A DNA stretch of 64,000 nucleotides from Psychrobacter sp. I-STPA10 (GCF_021012795.1 NZ_VFYU01000027.1:24862-88861), one strand, 5' to 3'; shown: positions 17,189 to 27,109, counted from the first letter of the stretch. Translations and numbers: made by a program. The notes: a model not told the origin generated them from the letters alone.

Positions 17189-17276
17189 TATAGTCGCCTC
17201 AGTATAAAAAATAAAAACAGCAAGTATCGCTAACTAAAACAGTGCGCTGTGATGGATTTATAGTAGGCAGACTATA
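17189..17276. repeat. 88-bp TATAGTC-ended element in a divergent promoter region
   Basis: TATAGTC at 17189 and GACTATA at 17270 bound the element. The right 25 bases, including GGATTTATAGTAGGCAGAC, match one end of the copies at 18029 and 30601. It lies between the three-paralogue operon and the argO-type gene and may influence both promoters. Confidence 0.6.
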
Positions 17277-17402
17277 TCCAACAACTTGTTATTATTTAAT
17301 TAATCATTGTTTTTTTGTATTAGCCCTATACTCAATAACTGCTTGCTGTCAGTAAATAACTATATTATCTTAACAGTTTTTACAATATTTGCGAGTAACA
17401 CA

Positions 17403-18005
17403 ATGATACTGACAGATTTTATCGCAGGTTGGGCATTAAGTATTTCTCTGATTCTGGCAATCGGCTCGCAAAACGCATTTGTATTAAAACAAGGGCTAAA
17501 ACGTGAACATGTCTTTGCAATCTGTCTATTTTGTGCACTCTCAGATGCGATACTGATATCGGCAGGGGTGGCAGGATTTGGCGCAATTACCGCCCGTTAT
17601 CCTAATCTGGTCATGTGGGCAAAAATAGCAGGCGCGCTTTTTTTATTGGTCTATGGGCTGATGAGCTTATATGCCAGTGTCACTAAGTCACATGCGCTAA
17701 ACAGTTCTGGAGAAGGTGTCAGTAGCCTAAAAAAATCACTACTGCTATGTATTGGCTTTACCTGGCTCAATCCTCACGTATATTTAGACACATTGGTATT
17801 GGTAGGCATGGTGTCTACTGGAGCACAAAATAAGGTACTGTTTACACTGGGTGCAATCTGCGCCTCAGTGATGTTCTTTTTTGCACTGGGTTATGGTGCA
17901 AGATTATTATCACCTTTATTTGCAAAGCCTAAAGCATGGAACGTATTAGATGCGCTTGTCGGGATATTGATGCTATATTTGGCTTGGCATTTAGGATTGA
18001 GTTAA
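17403..18005 (+). CDS. argO: LysE/ArgO-family amino-acid exporter
   Basis: A 200-residue inner-membrane protein with about six transmembrane helices. It has the family hallmark GSQNAFVLKQGLKREHV after the first helix and the conserved TWLNPHVYLDTLVLVG. Homologues export arginine, lysine or their analogues (ArgO about 211 residues, LysE about 233). I chose the ATG at 17403 rather than the upstream codon because the extra N-terminal residues do not match the family. Its regulator (ArgP/LysG type) is not adjacent. Short TATAGTC elements flank it on both sides. Confidence 0.85.
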   Translation: MILTDFIAGWALSISLILAIGSQNAFVLKQGLKREHVFAICLFCALSDAILISAGVAGFGAITARYPNLVMWAKIAGALFLLVYGLMSLYASVTKSHALNSSGEGVSSLKKSLLLCIGFTWLNPHVYLDTLVLVGMVSTGAQNKVLFTLGAICASVMFFFALGYGARLLSPLFAKPKAWNVLDALVGILMLYLAWHLGLS

Positions 18006-18028
18006 TTATGTGATGACTATATGGTAAC

Positions 18029-18136
18029 TATAGTCTGCCTATTATAAATCCACCACGGTGTTAACCTCGCTTAATGTACTACATGTACTATCTTCACTCA
18101 GTTACCTTGTGGTGAAATTATATTAGATTGACTATA
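18029..18136. repeat. 108-bp TATAGTC-ended element with internal stem
   Basis: TATAGTC at 18029 and GACTATA at 18130 form the ends. Internally CCACCACGGTGTTAACC pairs imperfectly with GGTTACC...TTGTGGTGA-type sequence near the right end. It matches, inverted, the copy at 30601-30703 over most of its length. Confidence 0.75.
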
Positions 18137-18202
18137 AGAAACTGTATTTGATCATTATTTAACATTTAAATATTCATATTAATTATCTATGTTTAAATGT
18201 TT

Positions 18203-18280
18203 TAGGACTTACGCAAAAACACGATGTGCGTAGGGTGCATTCTATGCACCTTTATCTAACGGTGCGTAAAACGCACACTA
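18203..18280. repeat. REP-like palindromic repeat
   Basis: A single TAGGACTTACGCA end (as in the element at 14922) is followed by two hairpins, GGTGCAT/ATGCACC (18234-18250) and GTGCGT/ACGCAC (18262-18276). GTAGGGTGCAT-type palindromes of this kind are common dispersed intergenic repeats. Together with the TATAGTC element it fills the 421-bp gap between argO and marC. Confidence 0.6.
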
Positions 18281-18426
18281 CAACTCCCCTGTTACAATAT
18301 CTTTAACTATCCACACTGGCATTTATCTAGCTCTCATATAAAAACACTCATATACTCATATAGAAGCATTCATCTAAAGGATAAAGACAAGTTCTTAACT
18401 TGTTAGCTCTTAACAAAAAACCTGAC

Positions 18427-19068
18427 TCACAATAAATCTGGAAATATGGTACGTAGCCCACTGACAATAATTTCAATGGCAACTGCTGCCAATAACATAC
18501 CCATGATACGGCTCATGATATTAAGCCCAGTATCCCCTAAGAAACGACTGATACGCCCTGCCGCCATCAAACAAAGATAACAAAAGATACTAATCAACAA
18601 GCCAGCGACAATGATGGAAGTAACTGGCAGCCAACCACTGACTTGTGAGGAATAAATAATCACTGTTGAGATACCACCAGGCCCTATCATCATTGGAATC
18701 GCTAATGGCACAACGGCTGAGGCAGTACTAGGAATCACTTCATGCACATGCTCAAAGTCAAAGTTGTCTTGGTCAGGCTTCACTGGATTACCCTCACCAT
18801 TCATCATATTAATGGCAATTAAAAATACCAAAATACCCCCAGCCACTTGGAAAGAGCCTATTGAGATGCCCAACACTTTAAGCAGCGTCTCACCAGCAAT
18901 GGTAAAAAAGGCAATGGTAATAAAAATAGTGGTACTGGCAATACGAGCGACTTTACGGCGGTTGGTCATAGAGTAACCACGGGTCAAGTCTAAAAATAAT
19001 GTTAATGCACTAAATGGGTTAATCAACACCATAAATGCCAGAATGATTTTGATAATTTCGGTGTCCAT
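18427..19068 (-). CDS. MarC family integral membrane protein
   Basis: A 213-residue protein with six predicted transmembrane helices and the MarC family signatures NPFSALTLFLDLTRG near the N-terminus and PLAIPMMIGPGGISTVI in the middle (the NPhGPG-like pore motif region). The family was once linked to multiple antibiotic resistance, but its transport role is unsettled. Start 19068 (MDTEII) is preferred over two in-frame GTG codons just upstream. It stands alone, convergent with argO. Confidence 0.88.
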   Translation of the reverse strand: MDTEIIKIILAFMVLINPFSALTLFLDLTRGYSMTNRRKVARIASTTIFITIAFFTIAGETLLKVLGISIGSFQVAGGILVFLIAINMMNGEGNPVKPDQDNFDFEHVHEVIPSTASAVVPLAIPMMIGPGGISTVIIYSSQVSGWLPVTSIIVAGLLISIFCYLCLMAAGRISRFLGDTGLNIMSRIMGMLLAAVAIEIIVSGLRTIFPDLL

Positions 19069-19229
19069 CACCACCACCCCAATACTGAGTCTAGAAAAAA
19101 GGGCGATTTTATCACAGCATCAGTAACACGCCTATGAAAACAAAACCTATAATTAAAAAATTTAACAAAAATTTATTTTTTAGCTTTACAACATCTCAAT
19201 TGGCATAAATAAATACCCTGTTTGACTTA

Positions 19230-20120
19230 TCAGTTAATAAAATCTAACCCAATATCCAACGCTTTGCTGCTGTGGGTCAGATAACCCATGGCAATAAAAT
19301 CAACACCTGTTTTGGCAATATCAACAACGGTTGTTGGTGTTACACCACCTGACGCTTCGGTTAATGCTCGACCTCGGCACATATTAACCGCTTGTGACAA
19401 CGTATCCATATTCATATTGTCCAATAGCACCAACTTTGCACCTGCCGCTAATGCTTGCTCAAGCTGCTCTAGGGTATCAACCTCAATCTCTATTGGCACC
19501 AGATGCCCAGCCAATGCTTGCGCCTGCTGCATGGCTGTGGCGATATCACCAGCAATGGCGATGTGATTGTCTTTGATTAATATCGCATCATCTAAGCCCA
19601 GACGATGATTACGCGCACCACCACAGCGCACCGCATACTTTTGTAGGCTGCGTAATCCGGGGATGGTCTTACGGGTACAGGTAATTTGGGCGTGATAGTC
19701 TGCTACCAAATCAACCACTTGCCAAGTTGCTGTGGCAATACCACTTAGATGGGTCATAAAATTCAGCGCCGTTCGCTCAGCGGTCAATAAATGACGAGCA
19801 TTGCCACTCACTGTTGCTAATTTATCACCTGCTTGTACTTTATCACCATCTGCGACATGAGCGACAAACTGTACGTTCGCATCAACCAAAGCAAAAGACA
19901 GCCGAGCCAAATCCATACCACATATCACACCATCATCACGTACTTTAATTTCTAATTTGGCAGTTTTATCAGCAGGTATGGTCGCTTGTGAAGTCACATC
20001 ACCACGACGTCCCAAATCTTCTTGCAACGCCATTGTGACCAATGGGGTAAGCAATACATCATCTAAACTTGGCTGCTGTCTGGCAAAAACTGGCTGTTTG
20101 ACTACGCTGGTTATCATCAT
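19230..20120 (-). CDS. nadC: Nicotinate-nucleotide pyrophosphorylase (carboxylating)
   Basis: A 296-residue quinolinate phosphoribosyltransferase, the third step of de novo NAD synthesis. Conserved blocks are EDLGRRGDVTSQATIP, GNARHLLTAERTALNFMTHLSGIAT, the substrate-binding TCTRKTIPGLRSLQKYAV, CGGARNHRLGLDDAILIKDNH, EIEVD and EASGGV near the end. The length is typical. AGGAAG precedes two adjacent ATGs. A strong palindrome at 20143-20167, matching one before nadA, lies immediately upstream and is probably the NrtR operator. Confidence 0.95.
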   Translation of the reverse strand: MMITSVVKQPVFARQQPSLDDVLLTPLVTMALQEDLGRRGDVTSQATIPADKTAKLEIKVRDDGVICGMDLARLSFALVDANVQFVAHVADGDKVQAGDKLATVSGNARHLLTAERTALNFMTHLSGIATATWQVVDLVADYHAQITCTRKTIPGLRSLQKYAVRCGGARNHRLGLDDAILIKDNHIAIAGDIATAMQQAQALAGHLVPIEIEVDTLEQLEQALAAGAKLVLLDNMNMDTLSQAVNMCRGRALTEASGGVTPTTVVDIAKTGVDFIAMGYLTHSSKALDIGLDFIN

Positions 20121-20142
20121 CTTACTTCCTAATTTGCGCTAC

Positions 20143-20167
20143 ATTTAAACTCAATATGAGTGTAAAT
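20143..20167. promoter_or_regulatory. Palindromic operator upstream of nadC (putative NrtR site)
   Basis: A near-perfect 25-bp dyad has half-sites TTTAAACTCA and TGAGTGTAAA. It sits inside a longer inverted repeat with flanking TTGCGCTA / TAGCGCAA. The same dyad occurs before nadA at 21482-21506. A shared site before two nad genes flanking a NrtR-like regulator gene points to that regulator. Confidence 0.7.
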
Positions 20168-20256
20168 ATAGCGCAAATATTATCCTTTCTGCAAACTATT
20201 TATAGAAATAATTGGCTTATATTCTTATATAAATGAATGATTACCAAACTTTGCCC

Positions 20257-21297
20257 TTACTTTTGCTTAGGCAACTTACTGTCCATCAGCAAGCTTTGTA
20301 GCTCCATATCATAGCGGAAACGATACAGCTTGGCAGGTCTACCACGACTGGCACTGATACTTTGACCTGTTGGCTCAATCAAGTTTTGATGCTCTATCAA
20401 GCGGCGAAAATTTTGCGTATGCAGAGGCACTCCAGATAACGCCTCGACACTTTTTTGTAACTGTGAGACGCTAAACTGCTCAGGCATCAAGCCAAATATT
20501 AGCGGACGATATTCAATCTTGGCACGTAAACGGGAAATGGCTGTTGCAATCACCCGTCTGTGGTCATAATACATCGGCTGTCCAATCATGGTACAAAGCT
20601 CAATTTTTCTGGCAAATTTATTAGGTTGATAGGCAGGTGATTCAGGAATTAACCCTGCTTCATAAAGCATTTCATAACGTAGTAGGGCATGTTCTGCAAT
20701 CCAGTCTGTCATACGGATATCTAGTTGATTTATGTCTTTTATATTCACTATTTTGCCATCAGCCTGACTGTCTGCTACTGCCTCATTCCAGTCTATCCCC
20801 CAACATAAACGCACTCGCTGGCAACGCCTTTTTTGCTGCACTTTATCTGTGGCAGAATACGCCCACTGTAACAATGCAGGTGCAATGTGCGACAAGATAC
20901 ACTCTGGTGTACCACTCAGATGATTCTCCCACGGAAAATACACATGCCAATCTTGCCATGTGGCTTGTGATGATAATGGACTTAGCTGTGATTCTTGCAC
21001 CAAGCCTAAATAACTGACATACACCAACGCATGCCCTGCGGCATTACGGCGATTGGTATCAACAAAGGTATATAACTGCTCAATATAACCAAGTGGGTGC
21101 TGTGTTTGCTCCTCTACCCATTGACGTACCCCTGCTTGTAATGAGCGATGCAAGGGCATCAATGGTCCATTGGGCAGTAATTTCCCCTCATCAACAGTCA
21201 GTACACGCGCGCTATCATTGGTAATGGCGACCAAGACAGCCACCACTTCGGTTGTGCCACTGCCTTGATAATGGGCATGGGTATAAGACAAACTCAT
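20257..21297 (-). CDS. nrtR: NrtR-type Nudix-domain transcriptional regulator of NAD synthesis
   Basis: A 346-residue protein with an N-terminal Nudix-like domain (AVLVAITNDSARVLTVDEG, then GPLMPLHRSLQAGVRQWVEEQT). The Nudix box lacks the normal REUxEE catalytic residues, as in NrtR regulators that sense ADP-ribose. The C-terminal winged helix has FSVSQLQKSVEALSG, HTQNFRRLIEHQNLIEPTG and SRGRPAKLYRFR, which fit NrtR closely. It is longer than the usual 220-240 residues because of an insertion of about 100 residues in the middle (VQQKRRCQRVRL onwards). It lies between nadC and nadA, both carrying the same palindrome upstream; no copy was seen before nrtR itself. Confidence 0.85.
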   Translation of the reverse strand: MSLSYTHAHYQGSGTTEVVAVLVAITNDSARVLTVDEGKLLPNGPLMPLHRSLQAGVRQWVEEQTQHPLGYIEQLYTFVDTNRRNAAGHALVYVSYLGLVQESQLSPLSSQATWQDWHVYFPWENHLSGTPECILSHIAPALLQWAYSATDKVQQKRRCQRVRLCWGIDWNEAVADSQADGKIVNIKDINQLDIRMTDWIAEHALLRYEMLYEAGLIPESPAYQPNKFARKIELCTMIGQPMYYDHRRVIATAISRLRAKIEYRPLIFGLMPEQFSVSQLQKSVEALSGVPLHTQNFRRLIEHQNLIEPTGQSISASRGRPAKLYRFRYDMELQSLLMDSKLPKQK

Positions 21298-21481
21298 AGA
21301 ACTCTCAGATTATTTAACTAGATTTTTATAATAATAGTGACTATCACCATCATGACTATGTAATTTTAATGATAAAGATAATAAAAAAAACAGTATAACC
21401 CGAACAGTATATAAATCGCATTGCTTACCTGTAATGATAGTCATGACGATAAAAAATAAAATAATGCAATAAAACACTTGT

Positions 21482-21506
21482 ATTTAAACTCAAAATGAGC
21501 ATAATT
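21482..21506. promoter_or_regulatory. Palindromic operator upstream of nadA (putative NrtR site)
   Basis: This matches the nadC site over most of its length: TTTAAACTCAAAATGAG followed by CATAATT. It starts 96 bp upstream of the nadA ATG, where it could cover the promoter. Confidence 0.7.
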
Positions 21507-21577
21507 AAAAAAAAGAAACCATAAAAATTTGCCACTATCACATATCCACACGATAGCCACCGCAGAGGAAGCCTATT

Positions 21578-22765
21578 ATGTCAATAACGACTTCAAAGCA
21601 AAACTTAGCAACGAAAACCTCAGCTACCAATACTTATCCCTATGATATGCCCACACTCACTCCAGAGCATTCTTTATCGCCTGTCATTGATATTGAGTAT
21701 GCCAAAGCAAAAATTCCTGCTGAGCTGCCCCGCAGTGAGCGACAAATCGTGGAAGCAAATATAAAACACTTACTACAGCAAAATAATGCCGTTTTAGTTG
21801 CGCATTATTATGTTGACCCCTTTATTCAAGAGTTGGCACTTGCCACAGGTGGTTGTGTCGGTGATTCTTTAGAGATGGCACGCTTTGGTCAAGCCCACCC
21901 TGCACAAACGCTTGTGGTTGCTGGGGTACGTTTTATGGGTGAATCAGCCAAAATATTAAGCATGGATAAAACGGTATTGATGGCAGATTTAGAAGCTGAA
22001 TGCTCATTAGATTTGGGCTGTCCCATTGAAGAATTTAGTGCCTTTTGTGATGCCCACCCTGAGCGTACCGTAGTGGTATATGCCAATACCAGCGCAGAAG
22101 TAAAAGCCCGAGCAGACTGGGTAGTAACCTCATCGGTTGGATTAGAGATTGTCAGTCATCTACATGCCAAAGGTGAAAAAATCATCTGGGGACCTGACCG
22201 CCATTTGGGTAAATATATCCAAAAACAAACTGGGGCTGACATGCTGCTATGGCAAGGCTCATGTATTGTGCATAACGAATTTAAAGCCCTCGAGCTTGAG
22301 CAGCTCAAAGCTGAGAATCCTGACGCTAAAGTATTAGTACACCCCGAATCACCTGATAGTGTGGTGGCGTTGGCAGATGTGGTTGGCTCAACCAGCAAGC
22401 TATTAAATGCCAGCCGAGAGATGGACGCACCCAGCTTTATTGTGGCAACTGATTTAGGCATCTTACATGAGATGCAAAAACAATCACCACACAAACGGTT
22501 TTTGGCAGCACCAACAGCAGGAGAAAGTGCGACTTGTAAAAGCTGTGCTTTTTGTCCATGGATGGCAATGAATGGGCTACAAGGCATTGAAGATTGTCTA
22601 AAAAATGGCACAGGTGAAATTCACTTAGAGCCGAATTTAGCAGCAGCAGCACTCAAACCCCTACAGCGTATGCTTGACTTTGCCGAGCAGCAAAAACGCC
22701 GTGTCGCCGCCAGTGGTGATATTGTTAAAGACCGTCCGTTGTTTGAAAAAGTGGGTGCAGCCTAA
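21578..22765 (+). CDS. nadA: Quinolinate synthase
   Basis: A 395-residue [4Fe-4S] enzyme condensing iminoaspartate with dihydroxyacetone phosphate. Typical blocks are [27 protein letters not shown], the first cluster Cys in [10 protein letters not shown], a second in WQGSCIVH, and the third in the [10 protein letters not shown] region. A 50-residue polar N-terminal extension precedes the catalytic core. GAGGAAG lies before the ATG. nadB follows after 65 bp in the same direction, so the two likely form an operon under the palindrome at 21482. Confidence 0.95.
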   Translation: MSITTSKQNLATKTSATNTYPYDMPTLTPEHSLSPVIDIEYAKAKIPAELPRSERQIVEANIKHLLQQNNAVLVAHYYVDPFIQELALATGGCVGDSLEMARFGQAHPAQTLVVAGVRFMGESAKILSMDKTVLMADLEAECSLDLGCPIEEFSAFCDAHPERTVVVYANTSAEVKARADWVVTSSVGLEIVSHLHAKGEKIIWGPDRHLGKYIQKQTGADMLLWQGSCIVHNEFKALELEQLKAENPDAKVLVHPESPDSVVALADVVGSTSKLLNASREMDAPSFIVATDLGILHEMQKQSPHKRFLAAPTAGESATCKSCAFCPWMAMNGLQGIEDCLKNGTGEIHLEPNLAAAALKPLQRMLDFAEQQKRRVAASGDIVKDRPLFEKVGAA

Positions 22766-22830
22766 GTTAACATGCAACACGAATAACACCATCATTTTCA
22801 TGTCTGCCAGTCCATTGATAAGGTAAAAAT

Positions 22831-24870
22831 ATGATGACACTGAGCCAAACCAAAGCAACCATCAATACTACCAATTTGCATCACAATAAGATTGATACTG
22901 CTCAAACTATGCCTAGTAACCCTATCTCTATCATTCAAGGTCATGACTTAAATTGTGATGTGCTTATCATCGGTGCAGGATTGGCAGGCATCAGTGTTGC
23001 ATTGTCTCTACCCAAGACATTCAACATTATCATACTGGCAAAAGAGGATTTGAGCACTTGTTCTAGCCATTATGCCCAAGGCGGCATCGCTGCTTGTATT
23101 GATGAACAAGACAGTGTGGCAGAACATGTCAATGACACCTTAGTGGCGGGTGATGGACTGTGTGATAAAAGGGCAACAACTGAAATTTTATCTCATGGTA
23201 GCGATGCCATCGACTGGCTAGCTGCTATGGGCGTGCCTTTTACCACTGAGCAAAACATAACTACTAAGCAAAGCAATGCCAGCTTTGCCCATGCGCCACA
23301 GGCAACCACTCTACATTTGACCCAAGAAGGTGGACACAGTCAAAGACGGGTAGTACATGCCGATGATGCCACTGGTAGGCATATTATGCACACTTTGCAT
23401 CAACAAGCACAGGCAGCCAATCACATCACCTTGCTGTGCCAGCATGAGGCACTACGGTTACTCCGTGCACCTTATGACCACACTGATAATGGTAATAATA
23501 ACATCAATAAAACTGATGGCAATACCATACATCACCCCTTACCCAGTAGCAATTCTTGTCTGGGGGCTGAAGTCTACGACCATAGCAAACACACTACTTT
23601 TACGATTTATAGCCATGCTACCGTACTTGCCAGCGGTGGACTGGGGCAGCTTTTTAAACGCGCTACCGCACCTTCAATTGCCATGGGAGATGGCATGATG
23701 ATGGCATGGGAAGCAGGTTGCCGCTTAGCAAACTTAGAGTTTATTCAGTTTCACCCAACAGGACTTGCCAAAGATGACAGTAATTTTTTAATCTCTGAAG
23801 CCGTACGTGGCGAAGGTGGATTGCTACGCTGCCCTATTACTGGCAAACGCTTTATGCCCGATTATGACAAACGGGCAGAGCTTGCACCCCGTGATATCGT
23901 TGCCCGAGCCATTGCTCATGAAATTAGCAATAACCAACTCGGCTATGTATATCTTGATATTACCCACCTTGAAGCCAGCTTTATTCAGCAGCACTTCCCT
24001 GATATTTATGCCCATTGCCTAAAACTAGGCATTGACATGACCACAACCCCCATTCCTGTTGCCCCCACTGCTCACTATACTTGTGGCGGCGTGATGACTA
24101 CCCCACAAGGACAAACAGACATCAACAGTCTTTATGCTGTGGGAGAGGTGGCTCATACAGGGCTACATGGTGCCAATCGTCTGGCAAGTAACTCACTGCT
24201 TGAATGTGTGGTGGTGGGTCGCAACATTGCCCAGCACCTATCTCGCTATTTGCAAGCAGACGCACAGTGGCAATACCCAACCACACCAACAGATTCTCTA
24301 GCCGTTGCTATTAGCACGCACAGCAACAATAATAAGCAAACCAATAAGCAAAATAATAAAGCCTTAACTAAGCCTAGCAGTATTTGGCAAGCAGAGGCGG
24401 ATAAAAATAACACGGCTACACAACATTATCCCATTGAGTCACTCAAACAACTGATGACCTCAAATATGGGTATCATGCGCTCACAACAACAGCTACAAGC
24501 AGCACAACAGCAAATATTGGCTTGGCAAGAACAATACAAAATCAGCCCTAACGCCAATTATCTAAAGCATGTTGATATAAAAAATACAGCAGATTTAGCC
24601 GCCCGACGCTGGCAACGCTTACTGACCCTTGCTACCTTATTGCTACAATCTGCATTAACCCGACTAGAGAGCCGAGGCGGACATTATCGACACGATTATC
24701 CAGATAGCCACCATACTGCCTTAAGCAGTATTATTAGCAGTGTTGATAATGTTAGTGACAATGTTAGTGACAATGTTAGTGACGATGTTGATGCTACTGC
24801 TGATATTGATGCTCATATAGTTACACCAACCCATCAACCGCCAAGCAAAATAGCCACACAACCAGCGTGA
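22831..24870 (+). CDS. nadB: L-aspartate oxidase, long form
   Basis: A 679-residue FAD enzyme making iminoaspartate for NadA. The N-terminal dinucleotide fold reads CDVLIIGAGLAGISVAL. Succinate-dehydrogenase-like blocks follow: SSHYAQGGIA, FIQFHPTGL, SEAVRGEGG, HYTCGGV, and GANRLASNSLLECVVVGR. It is about 140 residues longer than E. coli NadB (540). The extra length comes from an N-terminal tail, a polar insertion around residues 215-240, an Asn/Lys-rich linker before the C-terminal helical domain, and an acidic repeat-containing C-terminal tail. The catalytic parts are complete, so it should be active. Confidence 0.93.
   Translation: MMTLSQTKATINTTNLHHNKIDTAQTMPSNPISIIQGHDLNCDVLIIGAGLAGISVALSLPKTFNIIILAKEDLSTCSSHYAQGGIAACIDEQDSVAEHVNDTLVAGDGLCDKRATTEILSHGSDAIDWLAAMGVPFTTEQNITTKQSNASFAHAPQATTLHLTQEGGHSQRRVVHADDATGRHIMHTLHQQAQAANHITLLCQHEALRLLRAPYDHTDNGNNNINKTDGNTIHHPLPSSNSCLGAEVYDHSKHTTFTIYSHATVLASGGLGQLFKRATAPSIAMGDGMMMAWEAGCRLANLEFIQFHPTGLAKDDSNFLISEAVRGEGGLLRCPITGKRFMPDYDKRAELAPRDIVARAIAHEISNNQLGYVYLDITHLEASFIQQHFPDIYAHCLKLGIDMTTTPIPVAPTAHYTCGGVMTTPQGQTDINSLYAVGEVAHTGLHGANRLASNSLLECVVVGRNIAQHLSRYLQADAQWQYPTTPTDSLAVAISTHSNNNKQTNKQNNKALTKPSSIWQAEADKNNTATQHYPIESLKQLMTSNMGIMRSQQQLQAAQQQILAWQEQYKISPNANYLKHVDIKNTADLAARRWQRLLTLATLLLQSALTRLESRGGHYRHDYPDSHHTALSSIISSVDNVSDNVSDNVSDDVDATADIDAHIVTPTHQPPSKIATQPA
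24751..24786 (+). repeat. Three 12-bp tandem repeats within the 3' end of nadB
   Basis: GTTAGTGACAAT occurs twice followed by GTTAGTGACGAT, giving (Val-Ser-Asp-Asn/Asp)3 in the dispensable acidic tail. The repeat unit is a multiple of three, so copy-number change would keep the frame. Confidence 0.85.
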
Positions 24871-24922
24871 TAAAGAATGTTTGTGCTACAATCGCTGTTT
24901 TTTTTGAAGTCGGTTATCTCTT

Positions 24923-25858
24923 ATGCCAAGCGCACAAAGCCTACAAAGTCTAATTACCTTAGTATTAGTATTAACCCCACTGTTTCTTGGCTTTGTGCTA
25001 CCAACACATGCTACCTTATTACACTGGTCAGAAAAAATATTAGGTTATTTGGTCTATATCATTTTAACCTTAGTTGGCATTGAGCTGGCACAAGTGGCTG
25101 GCTTGAGTGAACAGGTATTCAATATTGCCTTATATGTACTGGTATTGGCAGTATTAACCATAGGCACAGGATTGGCAGGTCTGATGATATTTGACCGCCT
25201 ACGCCCTTGGCACAGCAACAACAAAACACAAACACTTGCGCACCCTGTCAGCTTTCGCGGCAGCCTAATTCAAGTGGCATGCGTCGCTATCGGTTATGCC
25301 ATTGGTAAGCTATTACCAGTCTATGCACCCTCTGCCATGCCACCAGAAAACAGCATGACAGCCCTACTGATGCTGCTGATATTATTGGTTGGTATCGGCT
25401 TAAAAGGCTCAGGTATTAGCTTACGAGAAGTGTTATTAAATAAACGTGGGGTGCAAACCAGTATCATCTTCACTGTATCGGTGCTGCTCAGTGGAGGAGT
25501 ATTTTCATTGTTGTTTGATGAGGTCTCATTAACGCAAGGCTTGGCACTGTCATCAGGGTTTGGTTGGTATTCCCTCTCCGCCATTGTCATGACCGATGCG
25601 TATGGCGCAATTTGGGGCAGTGTGGCACTGTTTAATGATTTATTGCGTGAATTTACGGCGTTGCTATGTATTCCTATGTTTATGCGCCGCTATCCATCAG
25701 CAGCAGTGGGACTAGGTGGGGCAACCAGTTTGGATTTTACCTTGCCGATTATTCAGCAGTCAGGTGGCTTGCAAGTTGTACCATTAGCGATTAGTTTTGG
25801 TTTTATTATTAATATCTTCTCACCTGTACTTATGGTTGGATTTTCGGCATTGGGGTAA
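24923..25858 (+). CDS. lysO: LysO-type lysine exporter (YbjE family, DUF340)
   Basis: A 311-residue inner-membrane protein with eight or more predicted helices. The family signature GFGWYSLSAIVMTDAYGA-type segment and the FNDLLREFTALL block are present, as in E. coli LysO, which exports lysine and its analogue thialysine. LIQVACVAIGYAIGK and LLILLVGIGLKGSG fit the first half. No lysine riboswitch was recognised upstream, and the 52-bp gap to nadB leaves little room. It may be read through from nadAB. The ribosome binding site is weak. Confidence 0.82.
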   Translation: MPSAQSLQSLITLVLVLTPLFLGFVLPTHATLLHWSEKILGYLVYIILTLVGIELAQVAGLSEQVFNIALYVLVLAVLTIGTGLAGLMIFDRLRPWHSNNKTQTLAHPVSFRGSLIQVACVAIGYAIGKLLPVYAPSAMPPENSMTALLMLLILLVGIGLKGSGISLREVLLNKRGVQTSIIFTVSVLLSGGVFSLLFDEVSLTQGLALSSGFGWYSLSAIVMTDAYGAIWGSVALFNDLLREFTALLCIPMFMRRYPSAAVGLGGATSLDFTLPIIQQSGGLQVVPLAISFGFIINIFSPVLMVGFSALG

Positions 25859-25864
25859 TGTAAG

Positions 25865-27028
25865 TTATAAGTTATAGCTAATTTTATTATTTGCCGCAAC
25901 CATAATTAGCTTATTTGTAATGAACTCCTTGAGAATTTTATCAAGCAACATCACATCAGAAATTTTTAATCGACTTTCTAAAAAGTTCCTTAAACTATCT
26001 TTTTTCTTAGGTCTGATTTTATCTGGCATATCCTTGATGATATGTAATGAATTGACATATAAATCATCATAATCATACTGTATGCTCGGATAATATATGT
26101 CTTTTTGACTCTGTTTAATAATCCCTTCTTTTTTTAACCACTTTATAATTAATCCAACATTACTTTCATCCTCTTGTTGTTGATATATCTTTAATCGCTG
26201 TCGAATCATATTATGTAACTCATCAATCGTCTTCACTTGATTGTTTAACACATACTGCACAATTAGTTCTAAAATCGCCTTTGAATCTACATGATAAGTT
26301 AATTGATTACTGCCATTCTCTATAGTTATCAGTCCATAATTCACCAACTTATCAAAAATACCTTCAATGATATAATTCTGCTCATCTTCATCATAATTTG
26401 TCATTTCACTGGCTAAAATATACTTTTTAATAGCAGATAATAAATTATGTTTATAAGTTGGCAAAAAAGCATTTTCTTTAATAAGCTCTGCACATACCAA
26501 GCCATAACAGTGGTGAATAAACGGCTTGCTAATGTCCTCTTTTAACTCTTTTTTAATGTCACTAATGACATCTAATGTCGGTTCACCTTCTTCTTTAATA
26601 ACTTGCTGTTGAATCTTGGTGACAGCTTGTGTAGTCACATCTGTACCAATCTCATCAATCACACTAACATTATCAGGATTTGCTAAACGTATGATATTCA
26701 TACCATCATAGACACTGTTTAGATGGGTCACCAACACATCATAACCACTGTCTTTTGCTAAAATACACACACTTGCTTGTTTATCAAGTTCAGATATTTT
26801 TCCCAAATAAAAACTCAGGTAAAAATCCAAAGCGTTTTTACCTGAGTTTTGCATTTTTATGATATGCACATGCTTATTGTCAAATTGTAATAAAGTTTCC
26901 ACCAATTCTAAAGGCAAACTTTTTTGTTGATTGACGCCTAAAAACAACCAAATGTGGCAATTATTGACATCAACACCATCAAAGTTTTTTGGTTGAATAT
27001 TTTCATAATCAATTAAAATATGCTGCAT
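25865..27028 (-). CDS. PIN-domain (NYN-like) protein with C-terminal winged-helix-like region
   Basis: A 387-residue protein. Residues 1-130 match the PIN/NYN RNase fold: HILIDYENIQP (D7, E9), the GKNALDFYLSFYLG block (D68) and ILAKDSGYDVL (D93, D97) provide an acidic metal site. The rest has at least two helical modules (about 165-250 and 265-370) reminiscent of OST-HTH/winged-helix RNA-binding domains (for example NNQVKTIDELHNMI, GLIIKWLKKEGIIKQS). It is probably an RNA-processing or RNA-degrading enzyme. It is far too long for a VapC toxin. The region is AT-rich compared with its neighbours. A small unknown gene lies 81 bp upstream on the same strand. Confidence 0.75.
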   Translation of the reverse strand: MQHILIDYENIQPKNFDGVDVNNCHIWLFLGVNQQKSLPLELVETLLQFDNKHVHIIKMQNSGKNALDFYLSFYLGKISELDKQASVCILAKDSGYDVLVTHLNSVYDGMNIIRLANPDNVSVIDEIGTDVTTQAVTKIQQQVIKEEGEPTLDVISDIKKELKEDISKPFIHHCYGLVCAELIKENAFLPTYKHNLLSAIKKYILASEMTNYDEDEQNYIIEGIFDKLVNYGLITIENGSNQLTYHVDSKAILELIVQYVLNNQVKTIDELHNMIRQRLKIYQQQEDESNVGLIIKWLKKEGIIKQSQKDIYYPSIQYDYDDLYVNSLHIIKDMPDKIRPKKKDSLRNFLESRLKISDVMLLDKILKEFITNKLIMVAANNKISYNL

Positions 27029-27109
27029 GTGTTAAATCCTTCTTCTACTATACATAGACATCTTAAGGATTTAATTGTAACTACTCAATATATGCCAATA
27101 ATAAATTAA

